Below are positions 22,220-28,630 of a stretch of 47,558 nt of DNA, piece after piece. This stretch comes from Clostridia bacterium (lineage in GTDB: Bacteria > Bacillota > Clostridia > Peptostreptococcales > Acidaminobacteraceae). A model generated the notes under the pieces. The model saw nothing but the letters and a program-made list of their open reading frames with translations, did not search any database and had not been told where the DNA came from. A program made the position numbers and the translations under genes. The stretch lies in the NCBI GenBank assembly GCA_016937975.1, contig JAFGVN010000103.1:1-47558 (forward strand), in the 5' to 3' direction. The stretch's first letter is position 1; each line of letters starts with the position of its first letter.

Positions 22220-22241
22220 TAATAGACACGTAATAGACACG
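22220..22241. repeat. Tandem 11-bp repeat near the left edge of the element
   Basis: TAATAGACACG occurs twice without a gap (22220-22230 and 22231-22241) in the gap between the rpsI terminator and the next promoter. Short tandem sites beside an integration point can be arm-binding sites for a tyrosine recombinase; that role is inference. Confidence 0.6.
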
Positions 22242-22277
22242 TAGTACACAAAATGTTTACCTAATGATATGATTTTA

Positions 22278-22306
22278 TTGATAATTATTGTACTAAATTT
22301 TAATAT
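22278..22306 (+). promoter_or_regulatory. Promoter of the three-gene cassette
   Basis: TTGATA 22278-22283 and TAATAT 22301-22306 with a 17-bp spacer. The predicted start near 22313 leaves an 80-nt leader before the first gene. The presence of a host-type promoter suggests expression independent of the phage lytic genes. Confidence 0.65.
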
Positions 22307-22392
22307 ATAAATGAATTGTCCTACAAGTATTGCTTTGATATCATATTTTTGGTAAATTATTGAATAGGGAAATAGTTTTGAAAGGATTAATT

Positions 22393-23073
22393 ATGAGTTC
22401 AAATACAAAAGTATATAATATGTTTATCGAGGTGAGATATCAGCCATCAATGTTATTTGAAAATCTTCCTAGTTTAAATACAATTCAAAAGATTTTACTT
22501 AATGATTTTCAAAATGCAAATTATGATCAATCTAATAAGGTTTTAATATTTAATGGTTCAAATGGAATAAATGTTAATATATTTAACAATAGAGTTACTC
22601 TACACGCTATGATGAATGTAGATATTAACAAGTTTGATAATGTTGCTAAAAAAACTTTGAAAATAGTTTTAAATGAACTAGATGTTAGTTTTATTGATCG
22701 GATAGGCATTAGAGGAAACTGGGGATTAGTAATTGACGAATATGAAAAAGGAGAAAAATATTTCTTCAATGAACTATTTAATAGTAAAGGAATATTAGCT
22801 CCGTTTTTTAGAGATGCTGAAAAACCTCGAATGGGATTTTCTAAGAGATTTAATGACTATAACATTAACTTAAATTTTGGAGTTGGAAATATTCAAGAGA
22901 GTGGTTTAGGTCCTAATGGAGTGATTTCCAAAAATGAAAATATTATAGATATAGATATAGATGTTTACAACCAAGTTAGATTATCAAAAGATTTGCTATC
23001 TACAAGAATTACAGAATTCTTAAAATATCATGAAGAATATGCAAATGAATTTTTTAGTAAAATAAGGATTTAA
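22393..23073 (+). CDS. Uncharacterised soluble protein, first gene of cassette
   Basis: A 226-residue protein I do not recognise with confidence. It lacks membrane segments and signal peptide. The N-terminal NMFIEVRYQPSMLF, the central region around DRIGIRGNW and the overall size recall loosely the widely scattered TIGR04255 family, but this is only a resemblance. ATG 22393 follows GAAAGGA. The next gene starts two bases after its stop, so the three genes very likely form one operon. Codons are more A/T-rich than in the ribosomal genes, as in the neighbouring phage genes. Confidence 0.6.
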   Translation: MSSNTKVYNMFIEVRYQPSMLFENLPSLNTIQKILLNDFQNANYDQSNKVLIFNGSNGINVNIFNNRVTLHAMMNVDINKFDNVAKKTLKIVLNELDVSFIDRIGIRGNWGLVIDEYEKGEKYFFNELFNSKGILAPFFRDAEKPRMGFSKRFNDYNINLNFGVGNIQESGLGPNGVISKNENIIDIDIDVYNQVRLSKDLLSTRITEFLKYHEEYANEFFSKIRI

Positions 23074-23075
23074 AT

Positions 23076-23612
23076 ATGAATACTGCAAGAGAGAGGAATT
23101 GGTATAATGATGAGGCTACTGGAATTACTCACATATTATACCAAGAGAAGCCAACATTTCAATTATCTACCCAAGATGAATCGGATTCAACAACTTCAAG
23201 TATTAATTTAAATATTTCTGTTCAAGATGGAACTACGATTAATGTTTCAGTGAAAAATGAAATTGATAGTAGTGCATTATATTTAGATAATAAGATCTCA
23301 AATACAGACGACTCGAATACATTCATTTCTAAAAAAGACTACAATGAATTATTTGAGAAGTATAGAGAACTTACTGTTAGAGAATATATAAACAATGAGG
23401 TTATAAAAATGAGTTATTTGAATGATAAATTAAAAAATATATATACGTATTGTGAATGGTTTGTTGTTCTTATTGCAGGTGTAATGGCTACATTATCATT
23501 TCTTGGTTTTAGAGGTATGTCAATTGTAGGCGGAATTTTTTCTTTACTTGTGTGTTTAAGTACGTTAGTATTCTTAGAATTATCAAAAAACAAAATAACG
23601 GAGAGTGACTGA
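23076..23612 (+). CDS. Uncharacterised protein with two C-terminal membrane helices
   Basis: 178 residues, not recognised. Residues 1-125 are hydrophilic and Ser/Thr/Asn/Asp-rich; a charged helix (about 88-124) leads to two membrane helices at about 128-146 and 150-170, and a short charged tail. This puts a large domain and a hairpin-like anchor on one membrane side. It overlaps the third gene by one base (TGATG). Soluble protein plus small membrane proteins is a layout seen in some phage-exclusion and toxin systems, but function here is unknown. Confidence 0.6.
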   Translation: MNTARERNWYNDEATGITHILYQEKPTFQLSTQDESDSTTSSINLNISVQDGTTINVSVKNEIDSSALYLDNKISNTDDSNTFISKKDYNELFEKYRELTVREYINNEVIKMSYLNDKLKNIYTYCEWFVVLIAGVMATLSFLGFRGMSIVGGIFSLLVCLSTLVFLELSKNKITESD

Positions 23613-23893
23613 TGATATGTACTACAATTAGTGGAAAGGAAAGTGAGAATGATAATCCTGGAATTGGATTTCTTAATACTTTACCTAAAGATAAGTTAAC
23701 TTCAAGTCATGTTTTTTTCCTATATTTATTGGGGATATTTCTTGTTCTTAATAGTGCTGCTTGGATTTCATATGGTGTAATTGGATTCCCTAAGGAAATT
23801 GATCTCAAGATATTGTTTTATGTAACTATATTAATGCTGTTAGTTTCTACATCAGTTACTTTATATATGAGAGTAAAAAATAATCATCGATAA
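23612..23893 (+). CDS. Uncharacterised small membrane protein, third gene of cassette
   Basis: 93 residues with two clear membrane helices (about 34-56 and 66-86) and short hydrophilic ends; no family recognised. The ATG at 23612 overlaps the stop of the preceding gene, so translation is coupled, with GGAGAG just upstream. It is followed after one base by a bidirectional terminator shared with the oppositely transcribed integrase. Confidence 0.6.
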   Translation: MICTTISGKESENDNPGIGFLNTLPKDKLTSSHVFFLYLLGIFLVLNSAAWISYGVIGFPKEIDLKILFYVTILMLLVSTSVTLYMRVKNNHR

Positions 23894-23894
23894 T

Positions 23895-23918
23895 AAAAGC
23901 AAGCATACGCTTGCTTTT
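23895..23918. terminator. Bidirectional terminator between cassette and integrase
   Basis: AAAAGCAAGC 23895-23904 and GCTTGCTTTT 23909-23918 form a perfect 10-bp stem with loop ATAC, with A/T runs on both sides. It can stop transcripts from both directions; the integrase stop codon overlaps its right arm. Confidence 0.88.
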
Positions 23919-24948
23919 AAATTTTATTAATAGCATCTAGAAGTTGTTGAATATCAAAATGAGTATATACTCTTTCTGTAAGAGACATAGCACCAGAATG
24001 CCCCACAATCTTCTTAATGATAGTTTGATTAACTTCTGCAGCAACTAATAATGAAACCGTTGTGTGCCTTGTATCGTGTGGTTTATGGTTCAAGTTTAAC
24101 TCTTCCATTAATGGCTTCCAATAAGAATCATAATAGTTTCTATACTGTAATTTATCTCCTTCAGGTGTGTTAAAGATATATTCAGAATCAAATTTGTCTA
24201 TCCAATTGCAAAAGAAAGGTAATATTTTATCTGCTATAGGAACTACTCTGATCCCTGCATCTGTTTTAGATTCAATTACATCAAAACAACTTTTATCTAA
24301 ATGTACATTTTCCTTTTTTAAGTCAAGTAATTCGGAAATTCTTACACCTGTATAAATAAGAATTAAGACGATTTGAATGTATTCGTTTTTAGAAACATTG
24401 GACCATAATTTTTTTATCTCTTTTTCTTTAAATGGTAGTCTACCATTAACTTTTGATTTATGATGACTTATTTCAATAAAATTTGAATAATCTTTTGTTA
24501 CTAAATCATTTTGCATGGCATACTTAAATAATTGATTGAATAGTACTTTTAATTTTCTTAAGCTAGGATAATTCTTTCCACAAGTATCAATAACATTCTG
24601 TAAATGGTTTTTCTTTATATCAACAAATTTCATATTATGAAGAGCAATAGATGTTTTAAATGCAGCATTATATGCATTAATACTAGAAGCAGAAGTGAAA
24701 GCGAATTTTTCTTTTGACCATTTTTCGTATATTTCTTTAAAGGTAATTTTGTTTGCATCTAAGTCAAAAGGATTCATATGATAATCCGCAAGAGCAATCA
24801 AGGCTTCAGATTGAGATGCATAATAACCAACATATTTAAAGGTTTGCTTGCCATTATCATCCCATCCGGTAGTTATTCTTACTGCAAATGGTTTACGTCT
24901 ATTCCCGGACAATTTATAGATACTTCCATATCCATTTGGGTTTTTCAT
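23917..24948 (-). CDS. int: Tyrosine-family site-specific integrase
   Basis: Catalyses integration and excision of the prophage. The 343-residue product has an N-terminal arm-binding domain (GYGSIYKLSGNRRKPFAVR, about 5-60), a SAM-like core-binding domain (about 65-155) and a catalytic domain with the full set Arg203 (TGVRISELL), Lys228, His291 and Arg294 (HDTRH), His317 (GHSG) and nucleophile Tyr328. The start ATG at 24946-24948 follows AAGGAGTGA on the minus strand. It points away from the lytic genes, as usual for integrases at the left prophage end. Confidence 0.95.
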   Translation of the reverse strand: MKNPNGYGSIYKLSGNRRKPFAVRITTGWDDNGKQTFKYVGYYASQSEALIALADYHMNPFDLDANKITFKEIYEKWSKEKFAFTSASSINAYNAAFKTSIALHNMKFVDIKKNHLQNVIDTCGKNYPSLRKLKVLFNQLFKYAMQNDLVTKDYSNFIEISHHKSKVNGRLPFKEKEIKKLWSNVSKNEYIQIVLILIYTGVRISELLDLKKENVHLDKSCFDVIESKTDAGIRVVPIADKILPFFCNWIDKFDSEYIFNTPEGDKLQYRNYYDSYWKPLMEELNLNHKPHDTRHTTVSLLVAAEVNQTIIKKIVGHSGAMSLTERVYTHFDIQQLLDAINKI

Positions 24949-24984
24949 TCTATCACTCCTTTTTGGGTATAAAAAACACACCTA

Positions 24985-25014
24985 TTGCAGAACAGATGCA
25001 TGAAATGATATAAT
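24985..25014 (+). promoter_or_regulatory. Candidate rightward promoter in the int-immA gap
   Basis: TTGCAG 24985-24990 and TATAAT 25009-25014 lie 18 bp apart. A transcript from about 25021 would end at the terminator at 25071-25098 and encode no protein of note, so it would be a short RNA of about 78 nt. It is antisense to any int transcript starting upstream. Confidence 0.45.
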
Positions 25015-25040
25015 ATCGATAGATAGTTGGTATTATATCA
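25006..25040. repeat. Perfect inverted repeat upstream of int
   Basis: TGATATAATA 25006-25015 and TATTATATCA 25031-25040 are exact inverted repeats across 15 nt. Each arm contains a TATAAT on one strand, so the palindrome embeds two facing -10 elements: one for the rightward short transcript, one potentially for int. It could also bind the integrase or a repressor. Confidence 0.7.
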
Positions 25041-25070
25041 GAATCACTCTGAATAGTATCATTCTAAATT

Positions 25071-25098
25071 CCCTGATGTTCGAGCATCAGGGTTTTTA
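25071..25098 (+). terminator. Rightward terminator between int and immA
   Basis: CCCTGATG 25071-25078 and CATCAGGG 25085-25092 with loop TTCGAG, followed by TTTTTATTT on the plus strand only. Both flanking genes run leftward, so this terminator serves some other, rightward, transcript. Confidence 0.85.
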
Positions 25099-25117
25099 TT
25101 TATAGTTAAATTTAGGT

Positions 25118-25579
25118 TTAAAACCTTTTTATTATTCCTAGTGGTGAAAAGTATATTAAATAATTACGAACTTGTTTATAAGGTCCATATTTATAATTAT
25201 AATACTGTAAGGCTTCATCAATAAACTCTTCAGTTAAATCTAGAAATTCTGACAATTGAAATCTTCCTTTTATCCCATTCTCAAATGCATCTATAAGCTT
25301 GTCCATATTCACGAGCTTCTCGTATGCCCAGGAACGTGCAAGTCTCTCCTGTTTTAAGTTGCTAGTATTATTTTGTATTAAAATGTCACCAACTGTATAA
25401 ATTGCATGTCCAATTTCCTCTGCGAGAACACACTTTTTTTCAGTTTGTGAGGATAAGCCTTTTTCTATGATAATATTTCCATCAATGTAGATCCCTTTAA
25501 GATTCTCAATTGGAAGGTTGGTCTCCATAACCTTTAACTCTAATCTTGATGCTTCATCAAGTAGTTCATCATATTTCAA
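25118..25579 (-). CDS. ImmA/IrrE-family metallopeptidase-like protein
   Basis: 153 residues. In related elements ImmA cleaves the neighbouring Xre repressor to induce the prophage. The metal-binding motif reads AEEIGH (53-58): the HExxH helix has Glu in place of the first His, a variant I believe is common among prophage members. The start is TTG 25579 after AAGGAAG, 4 bases past the repressor stop, so the two genes are co-transcribed leftward. Confidence 0.82.
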   Translation of the reverse strand: MKYDELLDEASRLELKVMETNLPIENLKGIYIDGNIIIEKGLSSQTEKKCVLAEEIGHAIYTVGDILIQNNTSNLKQERLARSWAYEKLVNMDKLIDAFENGIKGRFQLSEFLDLTEEFIDEALQYYNYKYGPYKQVRNYLIYFSPLGIIKRF

Positions 25580-25583
25580 ATAA

Positions 25584-26120
25584 TTACTTCCTTTTATCTA
25601 ATAAGTTACTTACAAAGTCTATTATTTTATCTCTATCTTCTTCTGTTAAATCTTTTGTTGCATGTGCTGCAATTGTACCAAAAGAATCTAATTTAGTATT
25701 TGATATCTGTATCAATTTTCTAAAAGCTTTTTCAGCATACTCTGATACCTCGTTATAATATTCATCTAGCTGAATATTTGAAATTTCATACTTAGAATTT
25801 TGATATTGAACCTCAGCCTTAGTTTTATTGTTTTCAATTTCATATCCATGATTATTGAGTATTTTTATTATAAGTTCTTTGTCGTTAGAAAGAGTACTCT
25901 CAACATCGTGAGCTATGCCTAATAAATAATCGAGAGATACGTTGTAATATTTAGCAAGTACACGTGCGTATTCCATAGATGGTTCTGCTTTTCCATTTTC
26001 CCATCTTGAGATCATTGATTTTGATGGTGAAACATCAAAGTTTCTTAGTTCTTCAACCATTGCGTCCATTGAAACACCTTTTTGAATTCTCAATTCTTTT
26101 AATATCTTAGAAGTTTTCAT
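25584..26120 (-). CDS. Xre-family prophage repressor (CI-like)
   Basis: 178 residues with an N-terminal helix-turn-helix (about 5-67: LKELRIQKGVSMDAM...SKSMISRWENGKAEPSMEYARVLAKYYNVSLDYLLG). The C-terminal part is helical, charged and lacks the Ser/Lys LexA-type self-cleavage domain, which fits inactivation by the adjacent ImmA-like protein. It faces the Cro-like gene across a 165-bp region containing GGAAC-type operator repeats. Confidence 0.9.
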   Translation of the reverse strand: MKTSKILKELRIQKGVSMDAMVEELRNFDVSPSKSMISRWENGKAEPSMEYARVLAKYYNVSLDYLLGIAHDVESTLSNDKELIIKILNNHGYEIENNKTKAEVQYQNSKYEISNIQLDEYYNEVSEYAEKAFRKLIQISNTKLDSFGTIAAHATKDLTEEDRDKIIDFVSNLLDKRK

Positions 26121-26145
26121 ATTTCACACACCTTTCATTATTTGT

Positions 26146-26175
26146 AGTATACACCCAAAATTCCAATAAGGGAAC
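26146..26175 (-). promoter_or_regulatory. Leftward repressor promoter -10 and operator
   Basis: On the minus strand TATACT (26151-26146) is a good -10 for the repressor gene. Directly upstream in that direction is the imperfect operator ATTCCAATAAGGGAAC (26160-26175), which would lie in the spacer, implying autoregulation. A clear -35 was not found. Confidence 0.5.
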
Positions 26176-26205
26176 AAAAATGTATGATTTTTTATAAAAA
26201 TGTTA

Positions 26206-26235
26206 TTGACAAAGGAACATGGTGAGTTGTAAACT
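26206..26235 (+). promoter_or_regulatory. Rightward early promoter with overlapping operator half-site
   Basis: TTGACA 26206-26211 and TAAACT 26230-26235, 18 bp apart. AAAGGAAC (26211-26218), a half-site of the operator, touches the -35, so repressor bound there would block polymerase. Confidence 0.65.
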
Positions 26236-26248
26236 AAAGAAAAGAGAC

Positions 26249-26264
26249 GTTCCTATTAAGGAAC
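26249..26264. promoter_or_regulatory. Operator palindrome 1
   Basis: GTTCCTATTAAGGAAC: arms GTTCCT and AGGAAC are exact inverted repeats around ATTA, placed just downstream of the rightward early promoter start. Same consensus (GTTCC-N6-GGAAC) as the sites at 26160 and 26480. Confidence 0.8.
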
Positions 26265-26285
26265 ACGAAAGGTGGTTATATAACG

Positions 26286-26477
26286 ATGAAAGGTTATCCT
26301 AAGTTAAAAGCACTATTAGTTGAACGAGGTATAAAACAAAAGGAAATTGCTGATGTCCTTGAAATTACTTTATCTACATTTAATAATAAGTTGAATGGAG
26401 TATCAGATTTTGATTTAGGCGAAGTACGAAAATTATGCAACTACTTAAGTATTACATCAGAAATTTTTTTGCTTTAA
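26286..26477 (+). CDS. Cro-like Xre-family regulator
   Basis: 63 residues that are almost entirely a helix-turn-helix (KLKALLVERGIKQKEIADVLEITLSTFNNKLNG). As the first rightward gene opposite the repressor it fits a Cro-like role, favouring lytic growth by turning down the repressor promoter. AAAGGTGG lies 10 bases upstream. An operator palindrome follows directly after its stop. Confidence 0.8.
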   Translation: MKGYPKLKALLVERGIKQKEIADVLEITLSTFNNKLNGVSDFDLGEVRKLCNYLSITSEIFLL

Positions 26478-26479
26478 AC

Positions 26480-26495
26480 GTTCCTTTAAAGGAAC
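26480..26495. promoter_or_regulatory. Operator palindrome 2
   Basis: GTTCCTTTAAAGGAAC, a perfect 16-bp palindrome located between the Cro-like gene and the next gene. Its position inside the early operon suggests a roadblock or a second level of control on downstream early genes. Confidence 0.8.
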
Positions 26496-26513
26496 ACATG
26501 AAAGGAGTTGAAT

Positions 26514-26702
26514 ATGACTAATAAGAGTATCTCAGTTAAGGAAGCAGCAGAAGCAATGGGAAAATGCGAACAGTTCGTTAGGATTGGTCTTCAAAGAGGA
26601 CTACTTCCTATCGGATCAGCAGTAAAAATGTCAAGTAAGTGGACTTATTATATTTCGCCTCAATTATTTAAAGAATTTACAGGCGTTACTTTTGAAAATT
26701 GA
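26514..26702 (+). CDS. Small helix-turn-helix protein, excisionase/AlpA-like
   Basis: 62 residues (ISVKEAAEAMGKCEQFVRIGLQRGLLPIGSAVKM...WTYYISPQLFKEFTG) in a winged-helix layout as in excisionases and AlpA-type regulators. ATG 26514 follows AAAGGAG by six bases. It could help excision with the integrase or regulate early genes; the sequence does not decide which. Confidence 0.65.
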   Translation: MTNKSISVKEAAEAMGKCEQFVRIGLQRGLLPIGSAVKMSSKWTYYISPQLFKEFTGVTFEN

Positions 26703-26714
26703 ATAGAGGTTTAT

Positions 26715-26858
26715 ATGAGAAGAAGATTTTTAATAGAAATAGTGGAAGAAGATACTTTTACAATTCATCCAGAGGATCTACAAGATGAAATTAGTTTAGC
26801 AATCACACAAGGTTTAAAGATAGAGGAAGATATAAGCTTCAGTATTGAAGAAATCTAG
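26715..26858 (+). CDS. Small acidic early protein
   Basis: A 47-residue reading frame, MRRRFLIEIVEEDTFTIHP to DISFSIEEI, with TAGAGG upstream and tight spacing to both neighbours (12 and 11 bases). It is strongly acidic after the first four residues. No family is recognised; small acidic early phage proteins often act as inhibitors of host or phage proteins, but that is only a general pattern. Confidence 0.6.
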   Translation: MRRRFLIEIVEEDTFTIHPEDLQDEISLAITQGLKIEEDISFSIEEI

Positions 26859-26869
26859 TGAGGTGCTAA

Positions 26870-27160
26870 ATGGAAATTACTGCTTTGAATAAGCTGATTG
26901 ATAGACAAAATTCAATTGACGAAAAATTAGAAATGATTTTAGAAAATCATTATCAAGCTTTTGAAGAAGTTATGACATGGAATGAAATCAAGAAATTCCA
27001 TCTAGAATGCAAATCGCAATTAAATTGGCTACATAAGCCAAGTGGTCTAGAAAGAATGATTAAGGATTTAAATCTAATCTTTAGAGAAGTAACTAAAAGT
27101 GATTTTGAATCCTTAAGAAGAGAGTGGATCTATAAAAGATATAAGCAAAAGTTAAATTAA
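26870..27160 (+). CDS. Hypothetical early phage protein
   Basis: 96 residues, rich in Glu, Lys and Trp, predicted mostly helical (NKLIDRQNSIDEKLEMILENHYQAF opening in a coiled-coil-like stretch). AGTGAGGTG precedes the ATG. It sits directly before the SSB gene, so a DNA replication role is possible but unproven. Confidence 0.65.
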   Translation: MEITALNKLIDRQNSIDEKLEMILENHYQAFEEVMTWNEIKKFHLECKSQLNWLHKPSGLERMIKDLNLIFREVTKSDFESLRREWIYKRYKQKLN

Positions 27161-27170
27161 TGAGGTGAAA

Positions 27171-27602
27171 ATGAATCAAGTGATATTAATTGGAAGATTA
27201 ACTAGAGATCCAGAATTAAGATACATTCCGAATACTGGTACACCAGTTGGTAGATTCTCTTTAGCTGTTAATCGTGAAGTAAAAAAAGAAGGTCAGCCAG
27301 ATGCAGATTTTTTTAATATCGTTACATGGGGAAAACAAGCAGAGCACTGTGGCAATTATCTTAAAAAAGGAAGATTGGTAGCAATTACTGGACAACTTAG
27401 AAATAACAATTATACAGATAAGAATAATGTGAAGCATTATGGCATAGAAGTAATGGCATCAAGAATTGAATTTTTAGAATGGGATGAAAAGCAATCGAGT
27501 GGTCCAAATACATCTCAAACTTATAGTCAAAACAAACAAGTGGAGCAAAACGATATGTATGGGTTTCAACCTATTGAAGGAGACGATGATATCCCATTTT
27601 AG
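27171..27602 (+). CDS. ssb: Single-stranded DNA-binding protein
   Basis: Phage SSB of 143 residues. The OB fold occupies about 1-108 (MNQVILIGRLTRDPELRY, FFNIVTWGKQAEHCGNYLKKGRLVAITGQL), followed by a Gln/Ser/Asn-rich linker and the acidic tip DDDIPF that recruits partner proteins. ATG 27171 after TGAGGTG is preferred to the GTG at 27165, which lies in the ribosome binding site. It probably coats single strands made by the HUH-type replication protein downstream. Confidence 0.94.
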   Translation: MNQVILIGRLTRDPELRYIPNTGTPVGRFSLAVNREVKKEGQPDADFFNIVTWGKQAEHCGNYLKKGRLVAITGQLRNNNYTDKNNVKHYGIEVMASRIEFLEWDEKQSSGPNTSQTYSQNKQVEQNDMYGFQPIEGDDDIPF

Positions 27603-27612
27603 GAGGTTAAAA

Positions 27613-27792
27613 ATGTATCTACATACGATAGGACTTATTATCTTGGGAAGTATCTTCTTTAGAATACTTTTGAAAACAGTGGATGAGTTATTTTCTAAGA
27701 AGGAAAAAGCAAGTATTGAATTAGTTTTAATTTTGGCAGTATCAGTAATTTTTTATCTAAAGTATTACATCACGCATTATATGGTGAAGTGA
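27613..27792 (+). CDS. Small membrane protein
   Basis: 59 residues, MYLHTIGLIILGSIFFRILL at the start, a charged middle (DELFSKKEKASIE) and a second hydrophobic stretch: two membrane helices. TAGGAGG lies 8 bases upstream of ATG 27613. Not recognised. Another two-helix protein of equal length lies at 28334-28513. Confidence 0.65.
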   Translation: MYLHTIGLIILGSIFFRILLKTVDELFSKKEKASIELVLILAVSVIFYLKYYITHYMVK

Positions 27793-27793
27793 A

Positions 27794-28096
27794 ATGATTA
27801 CCTGGAAATATACTGGTGAACCTGTTAGGGCAAAAATGGGATATTCATTTGATTTTCTAGAAATGAAATTATTTAAAATCACAAGGCACAAAAGCATCAT
27901 TATTAAAATAGATGATTTTACTGAGAAATCTGTAACTGTGAAACTGAACAGATTAACTTTTTTAGATAAAACAGGTACCCAGTATCACACATACATCAGG
28001 CATATTGAATTTATAATGCCAGATCAAACGATTCCAACAGAAAACATTTATAAACTGATGAATATAGAGGATGGTGATTACACTGATGAAACATAA
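27794..28096 (+). CDS. Hypothetical early phage protein
   Basis: 100 residues, mixed beta-rich pattern (WKYTGEPVRAKMGYSFDFLEMKLFKI...HKSIIIKIDDF), no recognised motif. GGTGAAGTGA precedes ATG 27794. Its end overlaps the next gene by 11 bases. Confidence 0.6.
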   Translation: MITWKYTGEPVRAKMGYSFDFLEMKLFKITRHKSIIIKIDDFTEKSVTVKLNRLTFLDKTGTQYHTYIRHIEFIMPDQTIPTENIYKLMNIEDGDYTDET

Positions 28097-28337
28097 AGCA
28101 CTTGCAGCAATTAAAGCATTTAACTGTTATTATGAAGCACCAATGAGTGCAAAAAACTTAAGACACGCTATTGGTGGATCTCTATATCGAAGCAGAAAGG
28201 TTTTAAAAGAACTTAAACATGAAGAATTAGTCGCTTTCAAATCCATAGGTATTTGGAGTGAGTATTATGAAAAGGCATTACCTGCCAATGGCTACATGAT
28301 TACAGAAAAAGGCAATGCTCTTTTGGAAGATCTATGA
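28086..28337 (+). CDS. Small winged-helix-like DNA-binding protein
   Basis: 83 residues. The order (KALAAIKAFNCYYEAPMSAKNLRHAIG...YRSRKVLKELKHEELVAFKSIGIWSEYYEKALPANGYMITEKG) resembles a winged helix in which a recognition helix is followed by a beta wing. ATG 28086 follows GAGGATGGTGAT. Possibly a regulator of early or late genes. The next gene overlaps its stop by four bases (ATGA). Confidence 0.55.
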   Translation: MKHKALAAIKAFNCYYEAPMSAKNLRHAIGGSLYRSRKVLKELKHEELVAFKSIGIWSEYYEKALPANGYMITEKGNALLEDL

Positions 28338-28513
28338 TTCATTTGTATTTTGGTATTGGGTTTGGCATTTTGTTTTCTCAAATCTTAATTCTTAAAAAAG
28401 AAAGAAGATATATAAAAGATTTTATAGATGCTGCAGCAACATTAACAACTGGTTTAGTAATCATCATGGCATGGCCTTTATGCATATTACTAACAATGAA
28501 ATTTAAAAAGTAA
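28334..28513 (+). CDS. Small membrane protein
   Basis: 59 residues with two hydrophobic helices, MIHLYFGIGFGILFSQILIL and TTGLVIIMAWPLCILLTM, separated by a charged loop (KKERRYIKDF). It starts within the stop of the preceding gene (ATGA). Not recognised. It is the last gene before a hairpin-rich gap and the replication gene. Confidence 0.6.
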   Translation: MIHLYFGIGFGILFSQILILKKERRYIKDFIDAAATLTTGLVIIMAWPLCILLTMKFKK

Positions 28514-28516
28514 CTT

Positions 28517-28537
28517 CCTTCTATATTAAGTAGAAGG
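28517..28537 (+). other. Hairpin after the early gene cluster, possible weak terminator
   Basis: CCTTCTA 28517-28523 and TAGAAGG 28531-28537 form a 7-bp stem with a 7-nt loop, followed by ATTTTCC rather than a long T-run. It may reduce read-through into the replication gene. Confidence 0.5.
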
Positions 28538-28541
28538 ATTT

Positions 28542-28590
28542 TCCATTAACGAATATAAAACGGCTATGCCGTTATCGGCCTTGTAATGGA
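28542..28590. other. Nested hairpin before the replication gene, candidate replication origin
   Basis: An outer stem TCCATTA 28542-28548 / TAATGGA 28584-28590 encloses an inner hairpin AACGGC 28559-28564, loop TAT, GCCGTT 28568-28573. Rolling-circle origins often present the nick site in such a structure close to the rep gene, so this is a candidate double-strand origin. No T-run follows, which argues against a terminator. Confidence 0.45.
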
Positions 28591-28630
28591 TATTATCTAA
28601 ACGACCATAAATGATAGGGAGAAATTATTA

